Shown here in pieces: positions 17,971 through 25,107 of a stretch of DNA of 43,580 bases (position 1 is the stretch's first letter; each line of letters starts with the position of its first letter). The notes below the pieces were generated by a model. It did no database searches, was not told where the DNA came from, and saw only the letters and a program-made list of their open reading frames with translations. The translations under genes and the position numbers were made by a program. Source of the stretch: Cyanobium sp. PLM2.Bin73 (lineage in GTDB: Bacteria > Cyanobacteriota > Cyanobacteriia > PCC-6307 > Cyanobiaceae); assembly GCA_007694915.1 (NCBI GenBank), contig REEV01000102.1, positions 1 to 43,580 of the forward strand, written 5' to 3'.

Positions 17971-18767
17971 TGGAGCTGCCCATGCGCTATCTGATCAGCC
18001 TGCGGCGCTTCTGGGGCACGGCTCTGGCCACCCAGCTGGAATACCAGCTCAACGCCCTGATCGAGCTGCTGGCGATGGCGGGCAACCTGGCCGGCAGCCT
18101 GCTGGTGCTCTGGCTGTTCTACCGCCAGGGGGTGGCGCTGGGCGGCTGGAGCTGGAACGCTGTGCTGGTGGTGCTGGGCGCCTACACCTGCCTCGACGGG
18201 CTCACCAGCACCCTGCTGCGGCCCAACCTCAGCCGCATCGTCAACCACGTGCAGGAGGGCACGCTGGATTTCGTGCTGCTCAAGCCGATCGACAGCCAGT
18301 TCTGGCTGTCGCTCCGCACCCTCAGCCCCGCCGGTCTGCCGGAGCTGGTGGTGGGGGTGGCGCTGATGCTCTGGGCCGGGCGGCGGGAACTGGGCACCTT
18401 GCCCCCCAGTGCCGTTGGCCTGGCGGCGCTGCTGCTGCTGGCGGCCGCAGTCACCCTCTACGCCCTCTGGTTTGTGCTGGCGGCCACCTCGATCTGGTTC
18501 GTGAAGACCTGGAACGCCACCGAGGTGCTGCGGGCGGCCCTCACCGCCGGCCGCTACCCGGTGAGTGCCTATCCCTCCGGACTGCGCACCCTGTTCACCC
18601 TGGTGCTGCCGGTGGCCTTCCTCACCACGGTGCCGGCCGAGGCGCTGCTGGGCCGGCTCAGCCTGGCCGGTGCCGTCACCAGCCTGCTGGTGGCCGGGGT
18701 GGCCCTGGCCATCAGCCGGGCCTTCTGGGGGTTCGCCCTGCGCTTCTACACCTCCGCCTCCAGCTGA
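17970..18767 (+). CDS. ABC-2 type exporter, membrane subunit 2
   Basis: A 265-residue membrane protein with about six helices, the second half of the permease pair. Diagnostic blocks are YLISLRRFWGTALATQLEYQLN, GAYTCLDGLTSTLLRPNLSRIVNHVQEGTLDFVLLKPIDSQFWLS, and the loop TWNATEVLRAALTAGRYPVSAYP. I start at ATG 17970, which overlaps the previous stop; ATG 17982 (MRYLIS) is an alternative. With subunit 1 and the ATPase it makes a complete exporter; no accessory outer-membrane or fusion protein is nearby. Confidence 0.9.
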   Translation: MELPMRYLISLRRFWGTALATQLEYQLNALIELLAMAGNLAGSLLVLWLFYRQGVALGGWSWNAVLVVLGAYTCLDGLTSTLLRPNLSRIVNHVQEGTLDFVLLKPIDSQFWLSLRTLSPAGLPELVVGVALMLWAGRRELGTLPPSAVGLAALLLLAAAVTLYALWFVLAATSIWFVKTWNATEVLRAALTAGRYPVSAYPSGLRTLFTLVLPVAFLTTVPAEALLGRLSLAGAVTSLLVAGVALAISRAFWGFALRFYTSASS

Positions 18768-18829
18768 GGGCGGTCGCCGTCTGAGGCTGTCGGCACGTTG
18801 GAATGGTCGTCAGCCGCCCGATGCACCCC

Positions 18830-19132
18830 ATGGCCTGTCCCCACTGCGGCAGCTGGTCGGTGAAGGCCGACCGGAGCCTGGCGGGCCGGCTGGTGTGTGG
18901 CCGCTGCGGCAAGCCCCTGGGGCCGGGTGCCGCCCGCCGCGCCCGCAGCTCCGGCCCCGGGGGCTCCCGGCCCAGGGGCCCCGGCGGCTTGGGCCGCCGC
19001 AGTCCCTGGCCCTGGCTGGCGGCGCTGGTGGCTGTATCGGCCGCTCTGGCCTGGATGGCGGAATCCACCCCCCAGCGCCCCCGGCGTGCGCCGGCGCCTT
19101 CCCCGGCCAGGATGTCTCAGCCCTGGCAATGA
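18830..19132 (+). CDS. Small zinc-ribbon membrane protein
   Basis: A 100-residue protein with an N-terminal zinc ribbon, CPHC (residues 3-6) and CGRC (24-27), an intermediate Arg/Gly/Pro-rich basic stretch, and one hydrophobic helix (about 61-78, WPWLAALVAVSAALAWM). The ribbon would lie in the cytoplasm. I start at MACPHCG (18830), where recognisable sequence begins; ATG 18803 would add nine residues. The function is not known to me. Its stop overlaps the next possible ATG (19129), and it sits between the exporter and a secreted DUF1499 protein. Confidence 0.68.
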   Translation: MACPHCGSWSVKADRSLAGRLVCGRCGKPLGPGAARRARSSGPGGSRPRGPGGLGRRSPWPWLAALVAVSAALAWMAESTPQRPRRAPAPSPARMSQPWQ

Positions 19133-19677
19133 CCGGCCATCCCCGCCGTGGGCCTGGTCCACTCCCCATGCCCCCCACCTCTGTCTCCATGTCCGCCTCC
19201 AACGCAGCGGCAGCGGCCCCATGCCGGTGCCTGACGCTGCTGCTCCCCCTCGCTCTGGTACTGCTGGTCCTGGCCTGGCCGCTGCCGGCTCAGGCCTCCC
19301 TGCTGCACCTGGAAGGTCCGCTGCCCGAGGGGCTGGGGGTGCGGGCCGGACGCCTGGCGGAGTGCCCCGCTCCCGACCACTGTGCCCGGGCCGACTGGCC
19401 CAGCGCCGATCCCGCCGCGGCCCTTGAGCAGCTGGCGCTGGTGCTCGAGGACACGCCGGGCATCAGCCTGCAGGAGCGCCGCGGGCCCTACCTGCACGCC
19501 ACCGCCACCAGCCGGATCTTCGGGTTCGTGGACGATCTTGAGCTGCTGGCCGATCCCGACCACGGCCTGCTGCAGGCCCGCTCGGTGTCGCGTCTGGGGG
19601 ATTCGGATCTGGGTGTCAACGGCCGCCGGCTGCAGCGGCTGCAGGAGGCGCTGGCCGCGGCCCAGGCCCCCGCTTGA
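19129..19677 (+). CDS. Secreted DUF1499 family protein
   Basis: A protein of up to 182 residues with a hydrophobic export signal (LTLLLPLALVLLVLAWPLPAQAS, cleavage near PAQA-S) and a C-terminal DUF1499-like domain: DHCARADWPSADPAAALEQLALVLEDTPG, then YLHATATSRIFGFVDDLELLADPDHGLLQARSVSRLGDSDLGVNGRRLQRL. DUF1499 proteins are widespread in cyanobacteria and proteobacteria without a known activity. The start is uncertain: ATG 19129 couples to the previous stop (ATGA), whereas ATG 19168 or 19189 gives a more normal signal peptide. The end overlaps the csaB-like gene start. Confidence 0.82.
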   Translation: MTGHPRRGPGPLPMPPTSVSMSASNAAAAAPCRCLTLLLPLALVLLVLAWPLPAQASLLHLEGPLPEGLGVRAGRLAECPAPDHCARADWPSADPAAALEQLALVLEDTPGISLQERRGPYLHATATSRIFGFVDDLELLADPDHGLLQARSVSRLGDSDLGVNGRRLQRLQEALAAAQAPA

Positions 19678-20771
19678 GCGCCCCGGTGCCCGGCTCGCTG
19701 CCCAGCCGACCCCTGCTGGTGGGCTACTACGGCGAGCACAACCTCGGCGACGACGCCCTGCTGGCGGTGTTGCTGGCCCAGTTGCCTGGCCACTGCCGCC
19801 CCACGGTGACCGCCCGCGACCAGGACGAGGTGCGCCAGCGCCACGGTGTGGCCACCGTGGACCGGCGCCGGCCCAAGGCGGTGCTGGCGGCCCTGACCCA
19901 CTGCGACGTGCTGGTGTTCGGCGGCGGCAGCCTGCTGCAGGACACCACCAGCTTCGCCAGCCTGCTGTACTACGCGGCCCTGGTGGCTGCCGCACGCCTG
20001 CGGGGCCGCCCCGTGCTGCTCTGGGCCCAGGGGCTGGGGCCCCTGCGCCGGCGCCGCAGCCGCCTGCTGGTGGCGGGCCTGCTGCGCCTCGTGCAGGGTT
20101 GCAGCTGGCGTGATGCCGAGTCGGCCGCCCTGGCCAGGGAGCTCGGCTGGCGGCCCCGGCGCCATCAGCTGGCCAGTGCCGGGGCCGGGGTGGGCAGTGA
20201 TCCGGTGTGGAGCCTGGAGGCGCCGGCCTGGAGCGGACCGGGGGGCCCGCTGGTGCTCTGTTTCCGGCCCACCGCCCAGCTGCAGGGCCAGGCCTGGCGG
20301 CCCTGGCTGGAGGCGCTGGAGCAGCTGGCGCCAGATCGGGAGCTGCTCTGGCTGCCGTTTCACCGCCATCAGGACCGGGGCCTGCTGGATCGGCTGCGCG
20401 CCGAGGGGCTGCTGGGCACGGCCCTGGCGGCCCGCAGCCGCGAACTGGCCCCCGAGCGGGTGGAGGATGCCCTGGCGGTGTGCGCCGGCAGCGGCCTGGT
20501 GCTGGCGATGCGGCTCCACGGGCTGATCCTGGCGGCGGTGAGCGGTGCCCCCGTCGCCGCGCTCAGCTACGACCCCAAGGTGGCCGCCGCCGCCCGCGCC
20601 CTCGCCTGCCCCCTGGCGCAGCTGGATCGCCCGCCGGACCCTGCCGGGCTGCTGGGCGACTGGCGCGCCGCCCTAGACCACCCACCGGATGCCGAGCGGC
20701 TGCAGCGGTTGCGCCAGGCCACGGCGGAGCACCGCCAGCTGCTGGCCGCCGCGTTCACCCCATCCGCCTGA
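19674..20771 (+). CDS. csaB: Polysaccharide pyruvyl transferase CsaB-like
   Basis: Belongs to the polysaccharide pyruvyl transferase family, which adds ketal-linked pyruvate from PEP to cell-wall or surface glycans; in Gram-positive bacteria CsaB modification anchors S-layer proteins. The 365 residues show the family motifs GYYGEHNLGDDALL, VFGGGSLLQDTTS, WAQGLGPL and the C-terminal MRLHGLILAAVSGAPVAALSYDPKV. The start could be TTG 19674 (overlapping the previous TGA) or GTG 19686; both leave the core intact. It is at the end of an overlapping chain that began with the ABC exporter, suggesting a cell-surface role for the whole group (inference). Confidence 0.9.
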   Translation: MSAPVPGSLPSRPLLVGYYGEHNLGDDALLAVLLAQLPGHCRPTVTARDQDEVRQRHGVATVDRRRPKAVLAALTHCDVLVFGGGSLLQDTTSFASLLYYAALVAAARLRGRPVLLWAQGLGPLRRRRSRLLVAGLLRLVQGCSWRDAESAALARELGWRPRRHQLASAGAGVGSDPVWSLEAPAWSGPGGPLVLCFRPTAQLQGQAWRPWLEALEQLAPDRELLWLPFHRHQDRGLLDRLRAEGLLGTALAARSRELAPERVEDALAVCAGSGLVLAMRLHGLILAAVSGAPVAALSYDPKVAAAARALACPLAQLDRPPDPAGLLGDWRAALDHPPDAERLQRLRQATAEHRQLLAAAFTPSA

Positions 20772-20776
20772 ATTCC

Positions 20777-21802
20777 ATGCGTGCCGTCGGCTTTCAGCTC
20801 CCCGCGGGCCTCGACGATCCCCACTACCTCCAGGATCTGGAGCTGCCCGATCCCGAGCCCGGTCCCCACGACCTGCTGGTGGCGGTGGAGGCCGTGGCGG
20901 TGAACCCGGTGGACCTCAAGGTGCGGGCCCGCGAGCAGCCGCCGGATGGGCAGTGGCGCCTGCTCGGCTGGGATGCCGCCGGCTCGGTGGTGGCCTGCGG
21001 CGCCGAGACGGAAGGCTTCCGGCCCGGCGACCGGGTGTGGTATGCCGGGGCCCTGCAGCGGCCGGGCTGCAACGCCCAGCTGCATGCCGTTGATGCCCGT
21101 CTGGCTGCCCGCGCCCCCGAACGCCTCACGCCGGCCGAGGCGGCAGCCATGCCGCTCACGGCGATCACGGCCTGGGAGCTGCTGTTCGAGCGGCTGGGGC
21201 TGGAGCGCGGGCCCGCGGCCGGCTCCGGATCAGTGCTACTGGTGAGCGGCGCGGCCGGCGGGGTGGGCTCGCTGCTGTTGCAGTTGGCCCGCCGCCTCAC
21301 CGGCCTCACCCTGGTGGGCACGGCCTCCAGGCCCGAGAGCCGGGAGTGGGCGCAGCGCTGCGGCGCCGACCACGTGATCGACCACCGCCAGCCCCTGCGC
21401 CCCCAGCTGGAGGCCCTCGGCATCCCGGCGGTGCAGCACGTGGCCAGCCTCACCCACACGGGCCAGCACTACGCGGCCCTGGTGGATCTGCTGGCGCCCC
21501 AGGGTCGCTTCGCCCTGATCGACGACCCCGATCCCGCGGCCGTGAACGTGCTGGCCCTCAAGCGCAAGAGCCTGTCGCTGCACTGGGAGCTGATGTTCAC
21601 CCGTTCGCTCTACGGCACGGCCGACATGGCCCGGCAGGGGGAGCTGCTCGCCGCCGTGGCCGAGCTGGTGGACCGGGGCGAGCTGTTCAGCAGCCTGCGG
21701 CAGCGTTCGGGTCCGATCTGTGCCGACGCCCTCCGCCAGGCGCACCGCCGCCAGGCCTCCGGCCGCTGCATCGGCAAGCAGGTGCTGGCGGGCTGGACCT
21801 GA
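20777..21802 (+). CDS. Quinone oxidoreductase-like medium-chain dehydrogenase
   Basis: A 341-residue NADPH-dependent oxidoreductase of the zinc-type alcohol dehydrogenase-like (TIGR02817-like) group. The N-terminal GroES-like domain has NPVDLKVR in place of the zinc-binding Cys-x-x-Asp of true alcohol dehydrogenases, so it is probably zinc-independent, as in quinone oxidoreductases. The Rossmann motif is VSGAAGGVGSLLLQLA. The C-terminal ALKRKSLSLHWELMFTRS and RQAHRRQASGRCIGKQVL blocks are typical of the subgroup. ATG 20777 follows the csaB stop by 5 bp. Substrate unknown; its link to the upstream surface genes may be only transcriptional. Confidence 0.9.
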   Translation: MRAVGFQLPAGLDDPHYLQDLELPDPEPGPHDLLVAVEAVAVNPVDLKVRAREQPPDGQWRLLGWDAAGSVVACGAETEGFRPGDRVWYAGALQRPGCNAQLHAVDARLAARAPERLTPAEAAAMPLTAITAWELLFERLGLERGPAAGSGSVLLVSGAAGGVGSLLLQLARRLTGLTLVGTASRPESREWAQRCGADHVIDHRQPLRPQLEALGIPAVQHVASLTHTGQHYAALVDLLAPQGRFALIDDPDPAAVNVLALKRKSLSLHWELMFTRSLYGTADMARQGELLAAVAELVDRGELFSSLRQRSGPICADALRQAHRRQASGRCIGKQVLAGWT

Positions 21803-21808
21803 CCGCGC

Positions 21809-22402
21809 TCAGGCCTGCAGCCGCTGCAGCTCATCGAGCACCTCGCGGCTGTGGCCGCTGGGCCGCACCGCCACCCAGCGGGAGCGGATCACCCCGTCGG
21901 GACCGATCAGGAAGGTGTGGCGCTGGGAGAAGGGGGCGATCCAGGAGCCGTAGCGCTGGCTCACCGTTCCCCCCGGATCGCTGAGCAGGGGGAAGGCCAG
22001 CCCCTCCTCACTGCAGAAGGAGGCGTGGGAGTCGGGGTCGTCGGCGCTGACGCCCACCACCGCCGCGCCGGCCCGCTGAAAGGCCTGCAGATCCCGCTGG
22101 AAGCCGCGTGCCTCCAGGGTGCAGCCCCCGGTGAAATCGCGCGGATAGAAGTAAAGCACCAGCCAATTGCCGGCGAAGTCGGCCAGCGCCAGCTCGGTGG
22201 CAACGGCTGTGGCGGCGCCGGAGGCATCCACGGCTGGCGCCACGCCGGCGAGGTGGAAGTAAGGCGCCGCCGTGTCCAGCTCCGGCAGGGTGCCGCCCAG
22301 GGCAACGGCCTCACGGGGGCGGGGCAGCAGCGAGAGAGCCGTGAGGCCAGCGACGCCGGTGGCTCCACGCAGAGCGGAGACAAGCAGCTGGCGGCGATGC
22401 AT
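21809..22402 (-). CDS. Peroxiredoxin (BCP/PrxQ-like) with probable Tat signal
   Basis: A 197-residue thiol peroxidase of the AhpC/TSA superfamily, BCP branch. The peroxidatic site PRDFTGGC (P87, T91, C94) is intact. The usual PrxQ resolving cysteine five residues later is Arg99; the only other cysteine is C130 in SHASFCSEEG. Residues 1-35 begin MHRRQLLVSALRGATGVAGLTALSLL, a twin-arginine-like export signal, so the protein probably acts in the lumen or periplasm. It converges on the oxidoreductase gene with a 6-bp gap and follows rpmB on its own strand. Peroxiredoxin assignment is firm; location and resolving mechanism are inferred. Confidence 0.9.
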   Translation of the reverse strand: MHRRQLLVSALRGATGVAGLTALSLLPRPREAVALGGTLPELDTAAPYFHLAGVAPAVDASGAATAVATELALADFAGNWLVLYFYPRDFTGGCTLEARGFQRDLQAFQRAGAAVVGVSADDPDSHASFCSEEGLAFPLLSDPGGTVSQRYGSWIAPFSQRHTFLIGPDGVIRSRWVAVRPSGHSREVLDELQRLQA

Positions 22403-22434
22403 GGGGGCCGGAATCGGGGTCCGGCAGTGCTAGC

Positions 22435-22671
22435 TCAGAGTCGGGCCAGGTTGATGCCCAGTTCGCGGGCATAGGCACCCAGACCCTTCTTCTGGATGGT
22501 CTTGAGGGCTCTGGTGGACACCCGCAGCTTCACGAAGCGGTTGCCTTCGGCCCACCACAGGCGCCGGTCCTGCAGGTTCACCTGCTGCAGTTTCTTGGTG
22601 CGCACGTGGGAGTGCGACACGGCCATGCCGTTGTTGGCGCGCTTGCCGGTGAGCTGGCAGACCCTGGACAT
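22435..22671 (-). CDS. rpmB: 50S ribosomal protein L28
   Basis: Ribosomal protein L28, 78 residues, normal length, starting [22 protein letters not shown]. The family core [27 protein letters not shown] is complete. ATG 22671 is preferred to the in-frame upstream codon at 22680, because conservation starts at MSRVCQ. It lies 113 bp downstream of htpG on the same strand. A minus-strand TAGTCT within GGTAGTCTTACC (about 22740-22729) could be its own -10. The peroxiredoxin gene starts 32 bp after its stop. Confidence 0.96.
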   Translation of the reverse strand: MSRVCQLTGKRANNGMAVSHSHVRTKKLQQVNLQDRRLWWAEGNRFVKLRVSTRALKTIQKKGLGAYARELGINLARL

Positions 22672-22742
22672 GAGCTTCAACCTGACGACTGACGACGACG
22701 CTGCTCAGGCGTGAGCACCCTCGCAGCTGGTAAGACTACCAA

Positions 22743-22770
22743 GCCACCTGCCACGACAGGTCTGGGTGGC
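22743..22770. other. Nested hairpin between htpG and rpmB
   Basis: Outer stem GCCACC / GGTGGC enclosing an inner CCTG / CAGG-type stem. No T-tract follows on either strand, so it is at best a weak end signal for htpG or an mRNA-stabilising structure. The remaining bases of this 113-bp gap show no gene. Confidence 0.4.
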
Positions 22771-22784
22771 GTTGGCCCGGGTCT

Positions 22785-24749
22785 CTATAGCCCCCGCTGC
22801 ATCAGCCGACCCATGAGCTCGGCGCTGCGCTGCTGGAAGCCCGAGAGCTGATTGGGCTCCAGCCCGCCCACGGCCAGCCGGGCCAGGTCGTAGACGTGGC
22901 GCGCCAGGTCGTCGGCCAGCTGCTGACTCGGGGAGGTACCGCCTGGGCCGGGGGTGGTGATCACGGCTCCGGCGGAGAGGCTCAGCAGTCCGGCCACCAG
23001 GGGATGGCGGCGGTTCACCAGCAGCACATGGTGCTCCGGCAGACCGGGCAGGCGCTGCTCCATCAGGGCGCCCATGTCGTTGATGCGGCGCATCTGTTCG
23101 GGCAGCAGGATCAGGGCCGCCGGTGCCTCCTCGCCCTTGAGGGCCTGTACCTGGAGCGTCACCTTGTCGTTGGCGAGTGCGGCCTTGAACAGCTCCCGCA
23201 GTTTCTCGGAGCTGTCCTTGCCGTCGGCATCCGCCAGCTCGCTCTCCTGCTCCTTGAGGGAGTCGTCGAGCTCGGCGTCCACCCGCTGGAAGGTGAGCTC
23301 CTCGTGGCGGTACTCCAGCCAGGGGATGAACTGGGTGTCGATGAAGGTGTCGGCCAGCAGCACCTCTGCCCCCTGGCTCTTCCACAGCGCCAGGGCACCG
23401 GCCTGGCCGGCCTCGTCGGTGCAGTAGAGGATGCGCTTGGCGTTGTCGGCCCCCAGGCGGCTGCGGTAGCTGGCCAGGGTGGTGTAGGCGCGGCCGTCCT
23501 GGCCGGGGATGGGATCGAGGCTGCCGGCCCCGGCTGCAGCGTCGCCCTCGCTGTCGCCTGCAGCGTCGCCGCTGCTGTCGCTGGCCGGGGCCGCGGTGGT
23601 GCCGAACAGCACCAGCTCGGCCACCTGATCGGCGAACTTCTCATCCTCCATGGCGCCGATCTTGATGAACGGAGCCAGGGATTCCCAGATCTCGGCGTAG
23701 CGCTTCGGCTCATCGCGGTGCAGCTGCTTGAGCCGGTCGGCCACCTTCTTGGCCACGAAGCCACCGATCGAGCGCACCCGCCGGTCGGTCTGCAGGGCCG
23801 AGCGGCTCACGTTCAGGGGGATGTCGGGCGAATCGATCACCCCGCGCAGCGGCAGCAGGTAGCGCGGCACCACCTCCTTGATCGAGTCGCTCACGAACAC
23901 ATGGTTGCAGTAGAGCTTGATCTCGCCCTTCTCCCAGTCGGCCCGGCCGCTGGACCTGGGAAAGAACAGGATGCCCTGCAGGTTGTAGGGATAGTCGGTG
24001 TTCAGGTGCACCCAGAGCAGGGGGTCGCCCTGGAAGGGATACAGGTAGCGGTAGAGCTCGGTGTAGTCGTTGTCGCTCAGGTCGCGGGGGCTCTTGCGCC
24101 AGGGAGCCTCGCGCTTGTTCACCGTTTCGCCCTCCAGCTGCACCGCCACCGGCAGGAAGTCGCAGTAGGTGCTGATCAGGGTGCGGATGCGGGCCGGCTC
24201 GATGTATTCGAGCTCCTCCTCCATCAGGTGCAGGATCACATCGGTGCCGGGCTCGCTGCGCTCGGCACTCTCAAGGCTGAAGCTGGGGGAGCCGTCACAG
24301 GTCCAGCGCACCGCTTCGCTGCCCTCCCGGGCGCTGAGGCTCACCAGTTCCACCTGGGACGCCACCATGAAACTGGAATAGAAGCCAAGACCGAAGTGGC
24401 CGATGATGGCATCGCCCTCGCTTTTGTACTTCTCGAGAAAGTCTTCGGCGCTGGAGAAGGCCACCTGGTTGATGTAGCGCTTCACCTCATCGGCGCTCAT
24501 GCCGATGCCGTTGTCGGAAATGGTGAGCGTCTTGTTCTCCCGGTCGATGCGGATCTGGATGGCGCCCTCCGGACCTTCGCTGCAGTCGCCGGCCATGGCG
24601 GCCATGCGCCGCTTGCTGATGGCGTCGACGCCGTTGCTCACCAGCTCCCGCAGAAAAACCTCGTGGCCGCTGTATACGGCCTTCTTGATGATCGGAAAGA
24701 TGTTCTCGGTGTGGATCTGAATCTGGCCCTTCTCTTCCAGCACCGGCAT
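22785..24749 (-). CDS. htpG: Molecular chaperone HtpG (Hsp90)
   Basis: Cytosolic Hsp90 chaperone; cyanobacterial HtpG aids heat tolerance, tetrapyrrole enzymes and phycobilisome linker stability. The 654 residues have the N-terminal GHKL ATPase domain (FLRELVSNGVDAISK, DNGIGM, GHFGLGFYSSFMV), the middle domain with the ATP-contact arginine region (PLNVSRSALQTDRRVRSI) and a C-terminal dimerisation domain. In the canonical box LVSNASDA the Ala-Ser reads Gly-Val, as seen in other picocyanobacterial HtpG (recall). An Ala/Gly/Asp/Ser-rich insert lies near residues 383-412. No CIRCE element is visible in the 109 bp upstream. Confidence 0.96.
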   Translation of the reverse strand: MPVLEEKGQIQIHTENIFPIIKKAVYSGHEVFLRELVSNGVDAISKRRMAAMAGDCSEGPEGAIQIRIDRENKTLTISDNGIGMSADEVKRYINQVAFSSAEDFLEKYKSEGDAIIGHFGLGFYSSFMVASQVELVSLSAREGSEAVRWTCDGSPSFSLESAERSEPGTDVILHLMEEELEYIEPARIRTLISTYCDFLPVAVQLEGETVNKREAPWRKSPRDLSDNDYTELYRYLYPFQGDPLLWVHLNTDYPYNLQGILFFPRSSGRADWEKGEIKLYCNHVFVSDSIKEVVPRYLLPLRGVIDSPDIPLNVSRSALQTDRRVRSIGGFVAKKVADRLKQLHRDEPKRYAEIWESLAPFIKIGAMEDEKFADQVAELVLFGTTAAPASDSSGDAAGDSEGDAAAGAGSLDPIPGQDGRAYTTLASYRSRLGADNAKRILYCTDEAGQAGALALWKSQGAEVLLADTFIDTQFIPWLEYRHEELTFQRVDAELDDSLKEQESELADADGKDSSEKLRELFKAALANDKVTLQVQALKGEEAPAALILLPEQMRRINDMGALMEQRLPGLPEHHVLLVNRRHPLVAGLLSLSAGAVITTPGPGGTSPSQQLADDLARHVYDLARLAVGGLEPNQLSGFQQRSAELMGRLMQRGL

Positions 24750-24858
24750 GGCGAATCACGGAACGGTGAGGGCACCGTAGGGGCGCCCCCCTGGGGTCCT
24801 CAATAGCCCGCGGGGAGGGGTGACCGAACCATGGGAAGCGACAGGCTGCGGAGCCGCT

Positions 24859-25083
24859 TCAGCCGGCGCGCTGCAGCTCGGGCTTCTCCTCGGGAAGGAT
24901 GGCACCCTGCACCGGGCAAACCTGCAGACAGATGCCGCAGTCGATGCAGGTGTCGAAGTCGATCCAGTAGAAGGCCGTGCCCTTGCTGTTGGCGCCCTGG
25001 CCGGGATGGATGCAGGCCACCGGACAGGCATCCACGCAGTCGGCCACCCCTTCGCAGACGTTGGTGACGATCGTGTGGGCCAT
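24859..25083 (-). CDS. Bacterial-type two-cluster ferredoxin
   Basis: A 74-residue electron carrier with eight cysteines: C10, C16, C20, C24 and C46, C49, C52, C56. The second group is a classical CX2CX2CX3C [4Fe-4S] set followed by Pro; the first, C-x5-C-x3-CP, departs from the classical spacing and may hold a [3Fe-4S] or [4Fe-4S] cluster. ADCVDACPVACIHPG and TCIDCGICLQVCPV are typical of a cyanobacterial ferredoxin family distinct from PsaC. It lies between htpG and hisZ on the same strand, 24 bp from the hisZ stop. Redox partner unknown. Confidence 0.92.
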   Translation of the reverse strand: MAHTIVTNVCEGVADCVDACPVACIHPGQGANSKGTAFYWIDFDTCIDCGICLQVCPVQGAILPEEKPELQRAG

Positions 25084-25107
25084 GGAGACCGGGATGCTTT
25101 AAGGATC

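Noticed and set aside
24750-24858. CIRCE/HrcA operator upstream of htpG
   Set aside because: No TTAGCACTC-N9-GAGTGCTAA-like inverted repeat is present in the 109-bp upstream region.
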